In this document: one piece after another, positions 60,507 through 64,000 of the stretch
Position numbering within the stretch: position 1 is the stretch's first letter
Layout: every line of letters begins with the position of its first letter
DNA from: Taibaiella koreensis
Lineage (GTDB): Bacteria; Bacteroidota; Bacteroidia; Chitinophagales; Chitinophagaceae
Length of the DNA: 64,000 nucleotides
Direction of reading: 5' to 3'
NCBI RefSeq assembly: GCF_003545715.1
Contig: NZ_QVNU01000005.1
Span: 417,711-481,710 of the forward strand
Position numbers and translations under genes: made by a program
Notes under the pieces: generated by a model
The model's input: only the letters and a program-made list of their open reading frames with translations
What the model was told of the DNA's origin: nothing
The model's database searches: none

Positions 60507-61859
60507 ATGAACACTTCCAAACCCAACAAGCAGCGCCGCTACGGCCGGCCCGCTGCAGCCATGAGCCTGAAAACGGTAGCCTTATCCCTCAGCCTTTCCC
60601 TGCTTCCTTTTGCAGGCAGTTTCGCGCAGGTACTCAATCCCAGTTTTGAGTCGGATCCGATGAGCCCCATTCCGGCACCGACCGCGGCCTTTCGCCCTTA
60701 TACCAATACTTCCAGTCCCATGCTTACCGACTGGACCGTTATCAGTGGCACCATCGACTTGCATCATTCCTCGCATTGGGCCATGGGCTGCCCTCCCGGC
60801 GGCGGCGATTACCATATCGACCTTAATCCCGATGGCGTGATCCGCCAAACGGTGAACGTAGTCGCCGGTACTACTTACAGCTTTTCCTTCTGGAGGAGCG
60901 TGCACGCCCAGGTAAACTGCGCCAGTGTTAATGCCAATGTGGATATATCCGGAGCCGGTGGTACCTTGTACAACGCCAACTTTGTGCTTTCCGATGCCGA
61001 CAAGCCCTGGCAGCAGGAAGCAACGGTCTTTACAGCCACGGCAAGCGGCCCGGTTGACATCACCTTCAGCGGCACGGGTAGCTGCTACACTTACGGTGGC
61101 ATGCTCGTCGACCTGGTATCGATGGAACCCATACAGGACCCCTGCTCTGACGATTGCTTCTGGAAGCTGACCGGCAACAACATCGCCGGCGGGAGGAACA
61201 TCTTCGGTACCATTACCTCCGATGATGTAAGGATCAAGACCGCCAACCAGGACCGCGGCATCTTTACCAGCAAAGGATTACTGGGCTGGAACACGATGGC
61301 GCCTACTGCTTATCTTCATGTCTTCTGCGATGGCAACAATAAGGAAGACGGCCGCTTATCCGATGTGCGCTTCGAGCGGCTGGAAAGAGGCCAGGGCAAT
61401 ATCCTTGTTATTAACAGCGCGGGCTATGTACTCGATAGCAAGGTGCCTATTACCGCCATTACGCCCAAAGCGCTGGCAGAGCTGAAGCAGGATATTGAGC
61501 GCGAAAAGGAACGCAACGACCGCCTCGAGCAGGAGCTGCTGGAAGTGAAACGCCTGCTCAATAGCACCACACCGGTAATGAATGCAGCACAGAGCGGCAG
61601 CCACCTGTTCCAGAATACGCCCAACCCCTTCGGTGGTGAAACGGCCATCCCGTATTACATCGACCAGCTGCGATCAGGCGCCGCGATCATCGTTAGCGAT
61701 GCTGCTGGAAAAGAAATAACCCGCTATGTGATAAGCCAGGCCGGCAAAGGAACCGTTACCTTTAAAGCGGCCAACCTGAGCCAGGGTATTTACTTCTATT
61801 CCTTGCTGGTTGACGGTCGCGAGATCGAGACCCGGCGGATGGTTGTAGGCAAACAATAA
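60507..61859 (+). CDS. DUF642-like secreted protein with coiled coil and type IX tail
   Basis: A 450-residue surface or secreted protein starting at ATG 60507. A long signal peptide (ends about LPFAGSFAQ) precedes a DUF642/galactose-binding-like domain at about 41-190 (LNPSFESDP, WTVISGTIDLHH, DYHIDLNPDGVIRQTVNV, YSFSFW). The middle has a tail-fibre-like segment (DDVRIKTANQDRGIFTSKGLLGWNT), then a coiled coil (ELKQDIEREKERNDRLEQEL) and a type IX sorting domain (FQNTPNPFGGETAIPYY). DUF642 proteins bind polysaccharide in plants; here an adhesin-like role is inferred. The upstream neighbour is a sensor kinase. Confidence 0.8.
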   Translation: MNTSKPNKQRRYGRPAAAMSLKTVALSLSLSLLPFAGSFAQVLNPSFESDPMSPIPAPTAAFRPYTNTSSPMLTDWTVISGTIDLHHSSHWAMGCPPGGGDYHIDLNPDGVIRQTVNVVAGTTYSFSFWRSVHAQVNCASVNANVDISGAGGTLYNANFVLSDADKPWQQEATVFTATASGPVDITFSGTGSCYTYGGMLVDLVSMEPIQDPCSDDCFWKLTGNNIAGGRNIFGTITSDDVRIKTANQDRGIFTSKGLLGWNTMAPTAYLHVFCDGNNKEDGRLSDVRFERLERGQGNILVINSAGYVLDSKVPITAITPKALAELKQDIEREKERNDRLEQELLEVKRLLNSTTPVMNAAQSGSHLFQNTPNPFGGETAIPYYIDQLRSGAAIIVSDAAGKEITRYVISQAGKGTVTFKAANLSQGIYFYSLLVDGREIETRRMVVGKQ

Positions 61860-61875
61860 GTTTAGTTTCCCATGC

Positions 61876-61905
61876 AAAGCCCCCGGCAGATGGTCCGGGG
61901 GCTTT
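61876..61905 (+). terminator. terminator after the DUF642 gene
   Basis: Perfect 11-bp stem AAAGCCCCCGG with an 8-base loop; 17 bp after the stop, ending in TTT. Confidence 0.8.
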
Positions 61906-62016
61906 GTCATGACCATTGCTGTGACAGGAAAAAGCAAGCGGGCAGCGGCTCCCGCAATATTGTTGCCATACACCGGGAGCTTACTGCACATTAGCAGGAG
62001 AAGGACAGCTTTTCCC

Positions 62017-62637
62017 CTACCGCTTCAGCATCCGGCGGGCGCTGTCGGAAGCAATAAGCAGGCCCGCAGCCATCATGATCACATCTTTCAATACCAGGCG
62101 GCCGGCGCCCGATAAATAAGGGAAGCCATATTGTGGTGTAGGAAGATCGCCACCCAGGGCAGGAACATAAGCTTCGGGAGTTGTCACCAGGAAGGATAAA
62201 GTGACCAGGGACATGCCAAAGGTCAGCAGTCCTCCCCAAAGACCAGCCCCGGGCGACCAGATGCCCAGCAAGGTCAGCAGCCCGATCAGCAGGATCATCG
62301 TTCCCAATCCGTAGGAGAACACATAGGTACCGTTTTGCTCGTGCCAGTCGATATTTTGCTGCACCATTTTACCTTCGGGGTTTTTGTGCAGGGTGTATTG
62401 GGGCACAAGCTTTCCCTGGTCATTGACGCCTGTTTTACCCGTATTGTGATACAGGAAGCGCATCAATGGACTATTGATCACAAAGGGAACGATCCCTTCG
62501 GCCTCGTAAGGGAAAGCTTTCAAACCGCCGATCCAGGCCATAACGATAAAAACGCTCACCCTGAGCAAATGAATAAAAAAGGTTTGTCCGGCAGCAAGGC
62601 CCTGCAATATTTTCTCCGTTGTCTTTTGCATGTTCAT
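62017..62637 (-). CDS. DUF417/YkgB-family membrane protein
   Basis: A 206-residue inner-membrane protein with about four spans, of the family that includes RclC, a protein linked to reactive-chlorine resistance in E. coli. The family pattern is IGGLKAFPYEAEGIVPFVINSP near residues 37-56 and GTYVFSYGLGTMILLIGLLTLLG in the middle. It is a single gene convergent with the DUF642 gene and divergent from the second lanthipeptide precursor. The exact activity is unknown; members are related to DoxX. Confidence 0.88.
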   Translation of the reverse strand: MNMQKTTEKILQGLAAGQTFFIHLLRVSVFIVMAWIGGLKAFPYEAEGIVPFVINSPLMRFLYHNTGKTGVNDQGKLVPQYTLHKNPEGKMVQQNIDWHEQNGTYVFSYGLGTMILLIGLLTLLGIWSPGAGLWGGLLTFGMSLVTLSFLVTTPEAYVPALGGDLPTPQYGFPYLSGAGRLVLKDVIMMAAGLLIASDSARRMLKR

Positions 62638-62848
62638 CTTTTATCTTTTCCGGCAAAGCTAGCGCGTATCCACAGCTGCGGGAATGGACAAAACGGGAAA
62701 GGGCATAGACTATTTTGCCCTGGCCCGGATGGCTTCCGGAATGACTATAATGAAAATGCAATGGTAATTTATGTTCACAACGATAGCCCGGGATACAGTC
62801 GGGATGCGAACATATATCGCACTGCAGATTTTATGCAGCCCCGGAGCC

Positions 62849-62856
62849 TACCTTTG
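62849..62856 (+). promoter_or_regulatory. -7 box of lanthipeptide precursor 2
   Basis: TACCTTTG matches TAnnTTTG exactly and ends 23 bp before the start codon. A T-rich TTTT at 62829-62832 may act as a poor -33 element. It supports independent transcription of the precursor. Confidence 0.5.
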
Positions 62857-62879
62857 GTATTACCAATACATCGATTCTT

Positions 62880-63065
62880 ATGAAAAAGAAACAGCATCCC
62901 CGCAAATTATCTCTGCAGAAAATAGCTATCGTATGCCTGGATCAGCAGCAGCAGACCGCTTTACTGGGCGGCGCTACCGCCAATACCACCTGCTGCGGTA
63001 CTTTGCCCGGTCAGCGCCAGACTACCTGTTGCTCACTGGCATCCTGTCCGCCTTATATTTGCTAG
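62880..63065 (+). CDS. class I lanthipeptide precursor peptide 2
   Basis: A 61-residue peptide. The leader shows RKLSLQKIAIVCL at residues 8-20, the same K-L-S-L-x-K class I signature as precursor 1, and a Gly-Gly site at 30-31. The 30-residue core (32-61) has six cysteines in the pattern CC (38-39), CC (50-51), C56 and C61, and eight Ser/Thr, including two Thr-Thr pairs directly before the CC pairs. This gives capacity for several overlapping rings. Its own promoter is 24 bp upstream. No modification or transport gene is adjacent; the LanC-like gene is 10 kb away. A longer overlapping frame (62771-63196) has no coding character. Confidence 0.85.
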   Translation: MKKKQHPRKLSLQKIAIVCLDQQQQTALLGGATANTTCCGTLPGQRQTTCCSLASCPPYIC

Positions 63066-63191
63066 CTTTGACGCTTTCAGAAGCGCATTTCAGACGATCT
63101 TCCCGGCGAAGCATCGTCTCTTTTCTTTATGCCGGTCTCAAAAGAGGTTCCGGGATCAATCCCGCTGCAGCTAATTCAGGTATTATAGTAA

Positions 63192-63322
63192 ACTGAGTAT
63201 CCGGATATAAAAAACAAGGCGGTCCTTGAGCTTGTCGAAAGGACAAGATGGTGCTTCGACGGGCTCAGCAACCGTTATCTAGAAGCAAATTGTTTCCTGT
63301 TTCCTATATCCGGATAGTCACT
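63192..63322. repeat. MITE-like element with 25-bp inverted repeats, copy B
   Basis: The left arm (63192-63216) and right arm (63298-63322) match in 21 of 25 positions; the right arm begins AGTGACTATCCGGATATAGG when read inward. A 7-bp direct repeat TATAGTA flanks the element (63184-63190 and 63323-63329), with one extra base on the left, as expected of a target-site duplication. The inside is filled by a REP-like hairpin. Copy A is at 1049-1304. Confidence 0.7.
63226..63270. repeat. REP-like hairpin inside the MITE-like element
   Basis: TTGAGCTTGTCGAA is answered by TTCGACGGGCTCA; this is the widespread intergenic GAGC-TCGA palindrome type, also seen in altered form at 37931-37970. Confidence 0.65.
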
Positions 63323-63707
63323 TATAGTAGATACCAGCAGTGCTCATCGATCTGCAAGCGTTCAGCAGTGATATAAAAGTCACTGCCAGTACTAATTTTT
63401 GTCAAAACGGATTGTGTAGCTCTGTTTTAATAAGAAGACCTGCAGTTTTATTTTTAGGGCGCCTTATCCGGCTATCCGCTACAAGTCCTCGCTGCATAAC
63501 ATGAGAGAGGAAATTTAACACCTAATTTACTTAGGTATTAATTGATGGTAAGAAATTCCTTCACAGCAGCTCCGGGCTTTTCGTTGCTATCCGGGGCGCA
63601 AAGACACACCGTGGTAACGTGCCGGTATAAATGGGCACGCGTCTGTTAATCCTGATAAAGTTGGTCGTAGCGAGACGCTACACAGCGGCTCCGGGTGAAA
63701 GCTTCCC
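63323..63707. other. gene-free stretch before the insertion sequence
   Basis: No ORF or RNA gene recognised. CAGCAGCTCCGGG (63564) and CAGCGGCTCCGGG (63683) are near-identical words 119 bp apart, and GTAGCGAGACGCTAC at about 63667-63681 is a small hairpin. One end of the IS element should lie between 63640 and 63707, but its inverted repeat cannot be fixed without the other end. Confidence 0.5.
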
Positions 63708-64000
63708 TCAGTTAGTAACGTTTAAAACTAAGTCATTCCACTCAAATCTATGATCCTTGAGGAATGTCGGAAGGGCGTAGCCCTGAAGACGTTCCTCAAG
63801 GAATGCAACAGGCGGTAGGTACCCCAAGGCGCTGTGCGGACGCTGATTGTTGTAGACCCACATCCAGACATAGGCCATCGCTTGCGCATCCTTTATCCTG
63901 GTAAAAGAATAGGCGTCCAATACCTCTTCGCGGAAGCTTCGGTTAAAGCGCTCCATATATCCATTCTGATAGGGCTTACCAGGCTGAATGAATTTAATTT
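63708..64000 (-). mobile_element. IS3-family transposase (OrfB), C-terminal part
   Basis: The reading frame enters from the right edge of the window and ends at the TGA at 63708-63710. It reads FIQPGKPYQNGYMERFNRSF, the last part of the rve integrase core: the Glu of MERFN is the third catalytic residue of the DDE triad. EVLDAYSF and YNNQRPHSALGYLPPVAF complete the IS3 OrfB C-terminus. About 97 residues are present, and nothing in them indicates decay. The rest of OrfB and all of OrfA lie outside the window. Confidence 0.9.

Noticed and set aside
62771..63196. A 141-codon plus-strand frame overlapping the second lanthipeptide precursor.
   Set aside because: No family resemblance; it runs through the MITE-like end. 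The shorter frame with a GG leader and a promoter is the better call.

Overview
This window looks like the chromosome of a Bacteroidota bacterium, most likely of the Chitinophagaceae type. The evidence is type IX secretion tails, two-component regulator propeller kinases, a CarboxypepD_reg/SusC-type plug protein, exact TAnnTTTG promoter boxes, four-helix-bundle genes of the 23S-intervening-sequence family, GG-leader class I lanthipeptide precursors with the K-L-S-L-x-K signature, and a moderate GC content. No rRNA, tRNA, CRISPR array or phage was found.

Layout. 1-14.1 kb is an almost unbroken minus-strand fatty-acid block: a FadR-like TetR regulator with a palindromic operator, FadB/FadN-type multifunctional enzyme, thiolase, acyl-CoA dehydrogenase, FadL-type porin, an SGNH hydrolase, two hotdog proteins, acyl-CoA-binding protein, a KAS III-like enzyme and an SDR. 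Two near-identical four-helix-bundle genes interrupt it, each flanked by 7-bp-periodic repeat tracts. 14.3-25 kb holds purine nucleoside phosphorylase, a propeller histidine kinase with its LuxR-type regulator, rimM, a class A penicillin-binding protein and a TPR histidine kinase. 25-34.4 kb has small exported proteins, a divergent APP1-type phosphatase and diacylglycerol-kinase-like gene pair, a GT87-GT2-deacetylase operon, a CAP protein and an M2 peptidase.

34.7-46.8 kb is the most unusual metabolic region. A TetR regulator, two thiolases, an SDR, a DHA2 efflux pump and a KAS II gene are tied together by a 16-bp operator that occurs three times. Next to them lie a phosphopantetheinyl transferase and, divergently, a 1322-residue Pls/PosA-type nonribosomal peptide synthetase: adenylation, carrier protein, then three repeats of two membrane segments plus a hexapeptide beta-helix domain. 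47-50.5 kb has an ECF sigma factor beside a large VWA/TonB-plug fusion protein.

50.9-54.8 kb contains a small HTH protein, a LanC-like cyclase and a convergent 62-residue lanthipeptide precursor, followed by DUF1772, haem-binding and AraC genes. A second precursor with six core cysteines lies alone at 62.9 kb. No dehydratase (LanB) or dedicated exporter is visible, so the products and the missing enzymes are open questions. 55-62 kb has an M43 metalloprotease with a type IX tail, a LytTR regulator with its propeller kinase, a DUF642 secreted protein and a DUF417 membrane protein. The right edge holds the 3' part of an IS3-family transposase. A small non-coding element with 25-bp inverted repeats is present near both ends of the window (1049-1304 and 63192-63322).
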